A stretch of DNA of 64,000 bases from Pollenia angustigena (Eukaryota; Arthropoda; Insecta; Diptera; Polleniidae), in NCBI GenBank assembly GCA_930367215.1, contig OV884057.1, positions 201,861,621-201,925,620 on the forward strand, given 5' to 3'. This document shows, piece after piece, positions 44,975 through 56,493 of this stretch. Made by a program: the position numbers and the translations under genes. Each line of letters begins with the position of its first letter. Positions within the stretch are counted from its first letter, which is position 1. The notes under the pieces are model-generated. The model was not told the origin of the DNA. It worked only from the letters and a program-made list of their open reading frames with translations, and made no database searches.

Positions 44975-45423
44975 AATCCTGTTAAAATTTTTTTTAAAAA
45001 CCGATCCAGAGGTTTAGGTGTCTATTAACATCCTTATATATAATATTTTTTTAACTTAAGTGCAAATAAAATAGAGTTTTTAATACATAAATATTTTGGC
45101 TACTTTTATTGCGTTTGGTTACTTAATTTTAACATTTTGGTTACACATTTTTTTGTCGAGGCAACACTGGTTAAAAATCGATTTGCTTGTTGTGTGTAGA
45201 AACAACAAAAACAATAGAACAAGACAAAAACAGTTTCGTTTCATGTTTAAAAAGTAAACTTGAGAACTCTTCCTTCTCATTTAGTTTATATTTCAGTTAT
45301 ACCACATATGTACATAAAGTTTTTAAAGTAAAAACCACATCGGGAATGATGCTGGTGTTTTATAATTGAAATTTTGTAAGGTTTAAAACGGGTAAGTGAA
45401 TCAATCATAATAAAATTCTACTT
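44975..45423. other. AT-rich non-coding DNA
   Basis: Nothing recognised. Confidence 0.5.
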
Positions 45424-46282
45424 CACACAGAAAAAAATACCAATGTAAAATTAACATGGAAAAATGTTGATTGAGAATCATAGTAAATTTCAGCAAAAGT
45501 ATGCCCATTACTTAAATTTATAATTATGTATTTCATATTAATTTTAAATTAAAAATATTAAAACAACCTTAAATTACGTTTATTTAATATTATTCACTGT
45601 TAAAAAAATAAAAATAAAATATTAAAATATAAATAAATATGGATTCAATATTGAATCCATAAAAACCTGTTTTATATTAAAATCAAAAGTTTATCTTGTT
45701 AAATTGACATGCATACATACTTAAGTATGTACATTTTTTATTTTCATTTTTAATATATGTTATAAAAAGAAGACAATTCCCGTATTATTTTAATTAAAAT
45801 TATTTAGTTAAATAGTACATCAAGTTTTCAAAGTAGAATGATGACGAAAACCATATCGGGCGATTCTGCTGATGCTTCTGTTAACAAAGGAGAATACAAA
45901 ACAAGTGAAACATGTGTTACAGGGGTAAGTGTTTTGAATTATTCTTAAATAAAGCATATGTTGTCTTTGAAGCTTCTTCACACTGTTAAAACACACTCAA
46001 ACCAATTTGATTCTACATGAAATTCACGTTGTTTCAACTTGAAATAACTTTCATTCAACGTGATTCCGATGGTTATTTCAATATAAATTACATTTTGCTC
46101 TAACTTTACTGCAATGTTAAATTAACATGAATTATAGTTATTTCAAAAGAAAAAAATGTTGTTCGCAGTTATTGTAAAATCAGGTTGAATTAACATGAAA
46201 AACGTATGAAGCAAAATCACCACCGAAAAATTTTAAATCAACCTTGTTTGCTACGTTTTTAGCTTGATTTTTTTCTGTGTGT
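45424..46282 (-). mobile_element. CACAG-ended inverted-repeat element
   Basis: Ends CACACAGAAAAAAATACCAA at 45424 and TTGATTTTTTTCTGTGTG ending 46282. The reverse complement matches 30867-31975 along its length without the SINE insertion. Shared words are TTCAACTTGAAATAACTTTC, ATTTTGCTCTAACTTTA and CGTCATCATTCTAC. Non-autonomous. Confidence 0.8.
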
Positions 46283-47196
46283 TCTAATTTAACTATTGGT
46301 TTATTTCAAGTACTAATTCGGGATTGAATTAACTTTATAATACTTGAACCAAGCGCATTTTGCGATTAATTCAATCTTAGTTTTACTTAAATCAATCTCA
46401 TTTTCGGATTATTTCAAGTACGGAATCAGAAAAGAATATGGATAAGTTAAGTATTTTGCGATTGAAAATCCGTACCTGAATCAATCTTTCGGTACTTGAT
46501 TCAAGAAAATCCGTTCTCACTGTACTATTAACACCGATTCGGATTGATTTGTGTATGGATGGATAAATTACGGATGGCCTTGTTAACCGCACTATAACAG
46601 AGTTTTTTAACTATAATACAAAAACGGCAAAAATTCAACTGAACTAGAGTTGAGTTGTAAACCGCCATAACCGTTTCTTGCGAAAACTATTGTGAATTTT
46701 TTGGCCGAACATAGTTTCAAATAGAGACCTATTTATGGCAAAGAACAGGAGAAACATTAATCCACATGGAAATTGGGAATAGAACTGGGTTGGCCATATT
46801 TTGAAGGGGCCTCATTATGATCTATCGTAGATGGCAATTGACTGGAACACTCAAGGCAGCAGTAGAATGGGTTGACCCGTTATCCCGTCTGATATAAAAC
46901 TAATGCCACAGGACAGATCTGGATGGAGGGATTTCGTTACCGCGTTTTGTTTCAGGTATGGATTTTCGATTATGGAAATTTGTTTTAAACATTCCAAATC
47001 CGAAATTTCTTTCCGCCATCAGTGAACTTTTTTTAAAGCTTATTACGCTAATACTTCACCTCTCATGAATATGTAAAATTATATAGACTTATCGATTTTC
47101 GATAAAGTCCTAATAAGCCCGTAAAAAGGACAGTAATAATATTTCTTAAATTTAAGCATCTTTATGTATTCAATTATTATTTAAATTGTCTGTACA
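46283..47196. other. Non-coding; repeat shared with 48240-48456
   Basis: About 46400-46570 shares ATGGATAAGTTAAGTATTTT, GTACTATT.ACACCG and TTGATTT blocks with 48295-48450. The rest has no recognised feature. Confidence 0.5.
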
Positions 47197-48457
47197 CAGA
47201 AAGAAAAAACTCATACTAAATTCCAGCTTTTGCTTCTTAAGAGTCGTACTCAAAAATTTAAGTGCGCATGACACTTATGGCTAATAAATCACTGATGGTT
47301 TAAACGCTGGTTTAGTTAAACTAAACTTGAATTTTTATGAAGCTTAAACTCAACAGATGTAAATCAGTGCCCCATATATAACATGCTGTTTAAAAAATAA
47401 CATGTGGCAGCACTACGATAAATGTTGTCAAATTCGTATGATTTGCATTGGTAGTTTAAACGCCCAATTTTTAGCGTTTAAAGATGGTTTACATGTTTAC
47501 TGATTAATAGATTTGCTGGTTTAAACACATTTTAAACCAAAAAGAGAGTTTAACATGCATTGATTTGTTAGCCCTTAAAAGTACATACTTTAAACAACCC
47601 AAAATGAGATATCTTTCGAAAACCAATATGGGTGCATACGCGTGTGTTTTTAAAAGTTTGTTGTAGCCACAGCAACAACACTACAAGAAGAAAAATCTAG
47701 ATTATTTTCATGTTTAAAAAGTTAAATAAGAAGCAATAATTCCCATATTTTTTTTTTTTAATTATTTAGTTAAACTAGATGACCCGTGCGAATATCACGC
47801 ACCGTTAGTTGTCATTTTTGTAACATAAAATGAAAATAATTAATAGAAATTTTAGTAACTTCAATACATTTTAAAATATAATTTTTATCAATGAAAATAT
47901 TGATTTTTCAATTTCTAATTATTTTTCGTCATTAGTGTTAGAAATAAGCTTTAAAATGAGATGTCATTCATTAAATTTGATGCGGTGGTATGGGAGATAT
48001 TTGCAACCGACAAAAAAAAGTGCTTTAGAAAAATTATTATTTAGTTAAATGCATCAACTTTTTAAAGTAGAATGATTACGGAAACCATATTGGGCACGCT
48101 GCTGGTGTCTTTAAATTGAGAATTCTTCTGTAAACAAAGGGCGGAATAGAACTAACATGTGAAACGGGTGATTTAATAATAATAATATTGTCTCTGGTTA
48201 TGTGGGGTAAGTGTTTATTCGGACAGTTTGAGATTAATATTATCTCTCTTTTAATTAAGTCAATCCTATTTCGGATGATTTTAACTTCGATTTCGGATTA
48301 AATATGGATAAGTTAAGTATTTTGCACTTGAATGATCCGTATTTGAATCAAGCGTTCTTCATTTGACTTATGGAAATCAGTACTAACCGTACTATTGACA
48401 CCGCTTCGGCTTGATTTAAGTACGGATGGATTGATTTGGTTGTTTTTTTTTCAGTGT
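47197..48457. mobile_element. CACAG-ended element carrying a short retroposed repeat
   Basis: ACACAGAAAGAAAAAACTC at 47197 and TTTTTTTTTCAGTGT ending 48457 are weak inverted ends of the CACAG type. The interior has the family words AATTCCCATA and GTAGAATGATTACGGAAACC. A 261-bp repeat is inserted at 47775-48035. Confidence 0.5.
47775..48035 (+). mobile_element. CTAGATGACCCG repeat, copy 2, with 14-bp target duplication
   Basis: A 261-bp insertion starting CTAGATGACCCGTGCG, flanked by perfect direct repeats ATTATTTAGTTAAA (47761-47774 and 48036-48049). A duplication this long is typical of LINE-mediated retroposition. No pol III boxes were recognised, so it may be a LINE 3' end rather than a SINE. 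Confidence 0.75.
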
Positions 48458-49418
48458 AAGGACTACAATTCCATAGAAAAATGGTAATTAAATTAAATTC
48501 AGATTATCATTAAAAATCTTTAGCTGTCTATAGTCTATTATTGTTAGTTATTTATAATCTTCAACCGAAAAAATAGTTCTAAAGAATATAATAAGGAAAT
48601 CATTTGTTTTCAATGGGTATTCCAAAACATGTAACTTTTTTTAGTTTTTCTATTTTAGTTTTTTTTTAACATACACTCAAGTAAGTGATAAATCAATTTA
48701 TGTTTCAGTACATCAAAAGTTTATTTACTAAGCATACCAAATGTGTTCATCATAGTCAAAATTTAAAGTGACCCATCATCATTTTCCGATGATAAAATAA
48801 ACAATCGCTTAAACATGAAATAGAAAATACGAGCTGCAAACAAAAAATTCTAATCCATCAAAATTCAAAAAAAGACTCACAGAAAAATAAAAACATCTAG
48901 AAACCTTTTTTTGTTAGACCTAAAACAACAAGATTTTTTTGTAAAACAAAAAATAAAAAAAAAAATATTAAAGGTTTAAAAAAAAGATTAGTAATGTTGA
49001 TAAGACTCTAAATAGCGATATTTGTGTCTGTCCATCTGTCATTTACTCTCAAAAGACAAACAAGACCCAAATCTAAAAACAGCTGTATTTGTGGTAATTA
49101 ATAATAAAACAAAAAAAAAAGACCCATAACAAGAACTGCGAAAGGTTTCTAACTCTTTGCTTTTAAATTTTTATGCGTAGGGGTTTTTGTTTCCCCTCGA
49201 CTTCTTCACAACGATTGTAAAACTCTTATCTCTTCACAATTATAAAAAACCAAAACCATAAAAAAAGAAGTCACAATAAAAACTATTGATCATGCATTCG
49301 TTTACCAATTTAAACGTTATCAGCCACTCAAGTAGAAGCTGAAATTTTTCAACGGCAGAAAAGGACAGAATAAGTTTTAAATATCAAAATTTGTTCTTTG
49401 TTTTGTACATTTGCCAGC
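48458..49418. other. AT-rich non-coding DNA
   Basis: Nothing recognised. Confidence 0.5.
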
Positions 49419-49599
49419 TGATCGTGAATGGCCTAAATTGTTGATGACCTTTTCTATACATACTCGTAATTTATTGGGTTTGAGACGACCTCATTTCCTG
49501 TTAGCATACAATTCAATTGCTTTAAGTATTTTAATGATTCAGTTGAAGTATTTTATGAGTTTATTCTTTTATAAAACACATTATTCTGAAAAATTTTAA
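49419..49599 (+). other. Possible 3'-terminal exon (weak)
   Basis: A pyrimidine-rich stretch ending TTTGCCAG at 49418 looks like a splice acceptor. A 59-codon frame follows (DREWPKLLMTFSIHTRNLLG, then LRRPHFLLAYNSIALS, LMIQLKYFMSLFFY) to a TAA at 49597-49599. Its hydrophobic pattern and length recall the last exon of insect odorant or gustatory receptors, but the usual conserved residues are not clear and no upstream exon was found. It may be chance or an exon remnant. Confidence 0.15.
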
Positions 49600-50159
49600 T
49601 ATCATTTAATAGCGTGTAACGACCAAATGCAGCAAACTGAAAATGGTGTATGTTAGAAAACAATATTCTTTATTAGCCATAAAGGAAATTAGTGAGTAGA
49701 GAAAGTGATTCTCTAGGATTTTTTCTAGCAAACTAGAACCAGATAAAGTCGTGCTAAAGAAAACTATAGCCAGCTTTAAGTTATAAATAGCAAACCATAG
49801 CAAAATTTAAATATGCTATAGCCAAACTATAGACAGCTAAAAAATTGTAATAGCACACTTTCCCATATTAATATTGGCTATAGCAAACTATACTAAGCTA
49901 AACATTTTGTAAAACAAACTCAAATTAGCAGAAGATTTCCTTCAAAAATATACAGTCAGTTAAAATATTGATATAGAAAATTATTTATATAGCATCCTTT
50001 TAAGCACAACAATATATAACCGCCTTAATATCTTAGTTTGGACATGAGTTCCATAAAAAATATATGTAACGCAATTTATAAGATACAACCGGAACACCAG
50101 CATTCAACTACTATACCCTGTCATAACGTCGTTCTACACTATAAACTTCCCAAATAAAA
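49600..50159. other. AT-rich non-coding DNA with CTATAGC repeats
   Basis: Short recurring CTATAGC and AGCAAACTATA words lie at 49765-49900. No gene recognised. Confidence 0.5.
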
Positions 50160-50960
50160 AATGACTTGACTGACTTGAAGAGCTGCAGAATTATCACCCT
50201 TCTTAGCATGGTGAATAAGACAATCGAACAGATCATGGACAAAAGAATGTCAACAACAATTCTTCCGACAATAAAATGCAAGCAAAAACATCGTAGAGCA
50301 GTCAATGGAATGGATATCAGCACTATTTCTTATCCATTCTTCGACTTTGAAAAGGTCTTTGATACACTTATCTAATCAGCGATTTGAAATGATTTCGAAT
50401 GCAAACGTGTCCACACGAAACTAGGCCAACAGATCAAGGATTTAAACAGAAACGAGTCTTACATGAAAAGTTGAGCAACAGTATTGCAGTTGAAGAAGAA
50501 GTGCGTGGGGGATGTATGATATCACCTCTTCTGTCAACTGCGTCCTTGATGTAACGTTGTCCAAAACTCTAAAACTCCTCATCGATAAATTAGGCGTGTC
50601 ATCGGCTGCCATAACCAATGAGATCAACAGACAAGGAGAACAATTGCGCAGTTAAAACGCGTCTGGCCCTCATCAAACATATTGAAAAAGACCAAACTAA
50701 GAATTTTTAATTTCCGAATAGTTGTAGGTATTTTCTAGGCAAGGATAGTGGCAAACACCTAGCTAGGAAGAAGAGCAAATCTGCAGTCAGTAGAAATTTA
50801 AATAAGGCACCGCAAAGTAACTGGAATGGACACACTCTAAGGGAACCAGAAGAAGATACCGCCAGGAAGGCCATTCAGTTCAATCCGCAAGAAAGTAGAC
50901 GGGTAGGGAGAACCGCGCATAACTGAAAGCGCCAAATAATAAGAGAATGTATGTATAAAC
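50160..50960 (+). pseudogene. Decayed LINE reverse transcriptase
   Basis: Several conserved blocks are in order but in shifting frames. RIITLLSMVNKTIEQIMDKR (from about 50187) corresponds to the RT block before motif A. FDFEKVFD (about 50332-50356) corresponds to motif A. EVRGGCMISPLL (50498-50533) corresponds to the GxxQGCxxSPLL block. NWNGHTLREPEEDTARKAIQ (from 50819) through ESRRVGRTAHN matches the C-terminal GH.LR...RRRGRP tail of endonuclease/RT-type LINEs. The catalytic YADD block is not found, and stops and frameshifts are frequent. It differs from the LINE at 11389-12993. Confidence 0.8.
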
Positions 50961-52099
50961 TAGAATGAGGTTAAATTAGTGGTGGACGATAGACCTCGAT
51001 GTTTTTAAAACACTCGATGTAATATTTCGATACCAGAGAATGACAAAAGTATAATTTTAAGAACTCTTTCAATATTAGTGAGAAACCCTGTATGGGCATA
51101 CCAATACCCATAAAAAGCTAAAGTTGAATATGTATAGGTATACGCTGCAAATGTGTATTTGTATATTCATTCTTCTTTTTGAATGTACATGCAGATATAA
51201 ATAAAATTTCCGTTAGCTATCTGCAGTACCCATATAAGTATGTGTATTAACGTAAGTATAACGTAAATATACAGAGTGAGAGCGAGAGCAGAGATGGCAA
51301 ATGCAATTTTAAAAATTTTGGAACTAGGCAACATTTTTTTGTGTTGTTATTCAGAAAAATATCAAGATAATTTTAAAGCTTTTTAAGATTTGACTAAGGC
51401 GGTAAGCTTATTTTATTAGGACAACGAGGGGCGGTTATCGGCAATTTCTGCTTCTCCGAAACAATCTAACAGATCTTAATAAAATTTAAAACATAGGTAT
51501 ATCCATATTAATATGAACACACAAGCTATATCTATTTTTTTAAAAATTAGACCCCGAGGGAAGCTCGAGGGTATTTTCTGCCTCTCCAAAACTATCTAGA
51601 GGATAACGAGGGGAGATAGAGGGCAACTTATGCCTCTCAAAAATTATTTATTTTCTCCAAAATTTCTTGATTATTTTCCATACTTTAAATTTATAATTTT
51701 TCATTTACTACATACATACACTGGATGAAATTTTTATAGAAAAACTCTCCTTTACAACTTATTAAAAATAAATGTTTGAATTTTAAAACGTTATAGAAAG
51801 GCGCCCAAGCAAGCGCTAAATGTATTAAATGGCGGTTACACTCTTTCTTATTAGCACAACATACAAATCAATACTTACGTGCATACATAAAAACCCATAT
51901 ATTTCGTCTCGTGACACTTATCTATGCTATGAATGAATGTTTTAAATTTCACTAAAATCTGTCAGATAGCTTCTGAGAGCAGAAATTGCTCCTACCCACC
52001 ACTCGTGGTCCTATTTTTTATAAAAATGTATAGCTTATGTGTAGTTTTACATAGGTACTGCTGATGTTACGGACAAATTTATTTTAAATATCATAAATA
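50961..52099. other. Non-coding with diverged short repeats
   Basis: Diverged blocks such as ACGAGGGG and CTGCCTCTCCAAAACTATCT recur at 51420-51660. A word near 51035 (CAGAGAATGACA) is inverted near 52845, which might mark a large old element. No gene recognised. Confidence 0.45.
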
Positions 52100-52368
52100 A
52101 TATCGAGCACTAACCGCGAAAATAACGTAAACGACATGATTTTCAATTTTCGTTTTTTATAATAAATTACTTACTTTATTGGCAACACTTGCATCATCTC
52201 CTAAAATGTCATGGTCACAAAAGGTACCGTTACGATTTTATAGCAAAAACAATTTTATTGTAAGCGACAAATTTCATACAAAATTAATATGTAATAAAAT
52301 AAAAAAGCTCTCTCCTGTAAAATTTGATTTTTGTCGCTTACGTTATTTTCGCGGTTAGGGGTCGATAT
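52100..52368 (+). mobile_element. ATATCG-ended element, best complete copy
   Basis: A 269-bp element starting ATATCGAGCACTAACCGCG and ending CGCGGTTAGGGGTCGATAT. Arms run through AAAATAACGTAA. It serves as the reference for copies at 24369-25138, 24446-24709, 27690-27977 and 28156-28369. Confidence 0.85.
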
Positions 52369-52603
52369 GTACATAGTCCCCATACCTGCCTAGTGATCAA
52401 AGCACAGTTTTACTAAACTTTTTTTTTCATTTTTACACAGAAATGCCAAAAATACTGAAGGTATTTTTTTAAACATGGATATTTTATATGTATGGCAAAT
52501 AACCGAAACTAATTCATGGGTATTGAATAACATCTGCATAATATTCATGAATTTTTGTTTACTGAATGTGGTTGCGTGAAGATATTGCCGTGCATAAGTA
52601 TAA

Positions 52604-52745
52604 GTCTGGGATCACACTATGAAAGTTTTCTTTCAGAAAGTCTAAGTTTATGGGTGAGAGAGGAGAGAAAAAAGCATGTTCTCTTCCCGTCTCACCAATA
52701 AACTCAGACTTTCTGAAAGAAAACTTTCATAGTGTGAACCAAGAC
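52604..52745. mobile_element. 142-bp PIF/Harbinger-type MITE, TAA duplication
   Basis: Foldback element starting GTCTGGGATCACACTATGAA, flanked by TAA at 52601-52603 and 52746-52748. The arms are complementary over nearly their whole length. Same family as 26058-26201. Confidence 0.85.
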
Positions 52746-53166
52746 TAAGTAATAACCATACTTTTTGCGTTATAAATATGTGTATACACAATAACGAAAA
52801 GCGTGGGTAAATACCTCTGTATATTATTCTTATGGGTACCTGCTGTCATTCTCTGATCGATACATCAAAACAATCCGACGTTTTTGTTTTTACTCATCAA
52901 CATCGAATGAACATCGATGTTTGTTATTCGATACATCGAAGCGACAAATTTAATACAAGAACTTTGGAGCATAAGTTAACTGTTATAATCATCAACTGTG
53001 TTTATACCTTGTGCTTCCTCATGCAAAATTTTAAGATCGGGACAAAGTAGAAATTATCCTTCTGTGCTTTTAGTAGATACACCCAGCATTTTTTAATATG
53101 GTCACCTCCCGCAAAACTATTTTTATTTAAAGAAATTCATTTATGTAAGCTTATAATAGATACTAT

Positions 53167-53359
53167 ATATCGTCGTCTAAAATGCAAAAGGGCGTAACAA
53201 CATTTTTTTTTTTTAATTTTATAGTGCATCATAATTTTAGTCTATGTAGTGCAACATAATCAACCAAAACTTGATTTTGAATTTTTTGGTTGTTACGCCC
53301 TTTTGGATTTTAGGTGACGATTTGGTTGTTATGCCCTTTTGAATTTTAGGTGACGATAT
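53167..53359. mobile_element. ATATCG-ended element, third family
   Basis: A 193-bp element with ends ATATCGTCGTCTAAAATGC and ATTTTAGGTGACGATAT. Arms contain AAAAGGGCGTAACAAC. The right terminus is duplicated in tandem (about 53298-53325 and 53326-53359). Confidence 0.75.
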
Positions 53360-53999
53360 GTTTATTGCAGGGTTCAGAGCTGAACCGAACCAAGTAATGA
53401 AATGGGGCAAAATTCCCCGAAAAATTTTACTCTTTCCAGTTTGTAAAGGTCTAAATAGTGTTTCGTTCTAACGGTGATGGTAATAAAACAAAGTAAATTG
53501 CTCCAACAACTAATGGCAGTTTACTTACCCCAACTGAAAATATTTTCGAATTTTCTTTATTGACTTGGTTAGCTACATCCCTGAGCCTCTAACTCCCACT
53601 GAAGCATAGGGCGCCAAAATTAATTAAACATATTATGGTTAAATTAACCATATTATGTTGTTGGCATCCATATCGTGTTAAATTGTATTTAAAACCTAAC
53701 AATAATAAGTGGTAAACAAATTATAGTCTTATTTTACCATAACATGTTTAGAGGCAACTATAATATGGTTGTGACTTCTTGATTAAGGACTAATTTAACA
53801 ATAATTTGGTTGCCAGTTGCAATAATATGGTTTAAATAATCTCCCTTGTCTTTTTTCGATTGATGCTTAACTGAATGCGTCAACGTAATCGAAATGCAGA
53901 ATAAGCATTTACTAGCCGCTGATAGATGGACTGTAGGGCAAATGAGAAGGTCCATAGCAAAACGCAACAAATCCACTTTTTAAGTTGATTTTTTTTACT
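53360..53999. other. Non-coding with ATTATGGTT-type words
   Basis: Words like AACCATATTATG and AATATGGTT recur in both orientations at 53620-53840, perhaps an old inverted-repeat element. Ends not resolved; no gene. Confidence 0.45.
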
Positions 54000-54341
54000 G
54001 AATAAAATGGGCGATTCTATTCTGACGGGTGCAACATTTAGATGCTTTACTAATAGAAAGAAACACATTTGCAATTAAGGTATTTCTAGAAGGGTAACAT
54101 TTTTTTATATTCAATTGTTATCTATTTACAAGAATTTATATGAAACGATCAAACAGCCGCGAGAGCTTTAAAGTGCATGACGGGTGCAACCAAATTGGCC
54201 AACTTTCATAAGATCATACCAGAAAAACTTAAAACTCTGTTAATTTTTAAACTTTTATTTTTATTTTTAAACTTTCATTCTATTATTCTTTTTTATTGTA
54301 TAAGATGAGATATCAGACGATTATTATTAAATCAAACATCG

Positions 54342-56166
54342 CACAGAGGAGTATTTGGCCTGAAAAGCTGGCCAAAAAGGCAAAACTGAATTTTAAGAAA
54401 TCTTAAGAACTAAGTACGCAGCTCCACAGACAACAATATTTTACATTATATTGTAAATTTTGAAGACTTTTAGTTGGGATTTGTAGCTCTGAGACCCTGC
54501 TAAAGTCAGGAAAGTGAAGAAAATTATATGAGATTTAAATGTTTTTTTTCGGTTTCCGGATGCTTATATGATTTTTTTTGCGGCTAAACGAATAAAGGTT
54601 TAACAAAGATTTTTTTTCGCTGAAAGGTTTGATCAAAAGTTATTTAAAACAGAAAAAAATTTAAAATATGTTGAATATTCATGTTGAAACAATTCGTTCA
54701 AAAGCTAAAAAAAAACAAATTATACACTTTTTTTTTGCAAAAAAAGGAAAAGAAGAGGTTTTTAAAAGTGAGGTTAGCATGTCTACGAATTATGTTTGAT
54801 ACCACAATAAAATTTGGAATCTCTTATTTTAGAAACCAAAAAAAAGTGTGCGCAAGTTTGCGCCATTATTTTTGACGATTTTTTTTAAATTTTCACATTT
54901 CGTCTATTTTGTCAAAAACTTTTATGTATTTTGAATTATTGATTTCAACTGTTATTCACATCACTTTTAACACTTCACAATATTAATACCTGCCTATATG
55001 TAATTATAAATTGCAAAAATTCTTAATTATCCGTAATAGTTTTAAGGGAATGTCCCACACATCCCCATAAAAAATAAAATATATATATATAAAAAATAGC
55101 TTTTTCCAAAAAGAAATCGAATTTTTTGAATAAAATTGTTTAGTAAGGTTGTTCTTTTGGACTTTATATTTTTTTACAACTCAAAAATTTTTTTACATTA
55201 AAAAAAAATTTCACCCAAGTAAAAAATTTTCAAGTCGAGAGGTGCGGATTAGGATTTTATTTTAGACCCATGGTTTCTTCGGAGAATTTTATGTAGATTA
55301 CGTTGTTGCTATACGATTTTTAATTTTTTTTTCATCCATACAAATCGACCCGCCCTAATGTACATACAGTCTGTCAAGAATGAGTTTAAACCTTTAAAAT
55401 CAACATTTGTTAATTGAGTTTTACGATTTATACCAACTTTTATTCCTTAAGCTTCGTACAGACGATGGTCAGATCTTACAATATTGGTAAGCAGCGTTGC
55501 TTAAATTGCATTAAAATTGTATTTGCAGATGTGCAAAATTAATGCATCTGACAATGGACCATTGTCAGAAAAATTTTGCTGTTGGCAACGCCTGCTTACA
55601 ATATTGTAAGATCTGACCATCGTCTGTACGAAGCTTTAGGAATGTGGCTTTTAGAAATATCTTAAAAATTTAAACTTTTTGGTTCTTAAATTTTTTTATT
55701 GCATGTTAAAAACAAAAAATTTTGCGCATTTTGCATGTAAATTTTTTTTTTCGCCACTACATTTTTAATAACTCCAAAATAGTAATAGATATAAACTACC
55801 TACCTACTATTAATATAGGAGAACACGTTTTCAAGTTATGGCAAAATATATAAGGCAACCCAACGATTTAGGGGGTGAAGTATGCCACGCCTTTAAAAGA
55901 AAATCCTTACGTACTAGAGAAAAACGGAAAACAGATTTGAATTAAGGGCATCAAAATCCATATAATCCACATACTTTTATTTCTAGGGTAGAGAAAATTT
56001 TTTTGTTGCGCAGTGTACTTTTGTTGCGCAGTGTAATTTTTTCAAAATCTTCCACTAGACTTTTTATATCATACTACACTTAAAACTATCAAAAAACTAA
56101 AACTTTTAATTCAAAAAACACGTTTAATAATTTTGGCCAGCTTTTCAGGCCAAATACTCCTCTGTG
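54342..56166. mobile_element. 1.8-kb element with 36-bp inverted repeats and 5-bp duplication
   Basis: Perfect inverted ends of about 36 bp start CACAGAGGAGTATTTGGCC. CATCG is duplicated (54337-54341 and 56167-56171), and the empty site is seen in reverse complement at 15612-15625. A truncated sister copy lies at 36503-36943. The interior is AT-rich with no recognisable transposase, plus a tandem TTGCGCAGTGTA pair near 56005-56035. A 5-bp duplication with CAC-starting ends is compatible with Transib-type elements, but this is only a hypothesis. Confidence 0.88.
55450..55635. mobile_element. PIF/Harbinger-type MITE, TTA duplication, nested
   Basis: A 186-bp foldback element starting AGCTTCGTACAGACGATGG with arms of about 45 bp, and TTA at 55447-55449 and 55636-55638. 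Inserted in the 1.8-kb element. Confidence 0.88.
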
Positions 56167-56319
56167 CATCGTAGAGAAATACCTATAATCCAATACATAA
56201 TAAGAAATTTGCTCTTTAAGCCATGACGATTGCAACATGCAATGAATTTTCTGTTCGCGCCAAATCTATGAATCTTAATGCTTCGAAGTGCACAACAAAT
56301 TTATATTTAAGCTTTTTCG

Positions 56320-56493
56320 ATTCGAAAGCAATTTTATTTTGAATTCTTTAAGTCGAATCGAAATTATTTTTTGAGTGTGTGAAAAGTCCAATTAATTCTT
56401 TACAAAGCTAAAAATATTATTTCTATTCGTGCAGTATCGACCGAAAGATAAAGAAATAAAATTGCTTTCGAATACTACCAGAATTATTCCCCA
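56320..56493. repeat. Decayed relative of the GGCCTGATTCT MITE
   Basis: TTCGATTCGAAAGCAATTTT, an internal CGAATCGAAATTATTTTT and the right end ATTGCTTTCGAAT to CCAGAATTATTCCCC match 22854-23091 with many changes. Confidence 0.55.

Larger units (their letters stand above)
54000..56315 (-). repeat. Repeat family X, copy 2, split by a 1.8-kb element
   Basis: Positions 54020-54341 and 56172-56315 are the reverse complement of parts of 15480-15690 and 18040-18215. GACGGGTGCAAC occurs twice (54026 and 54180). The interruption is the element at 54342-56166. Confidence 0.75.
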
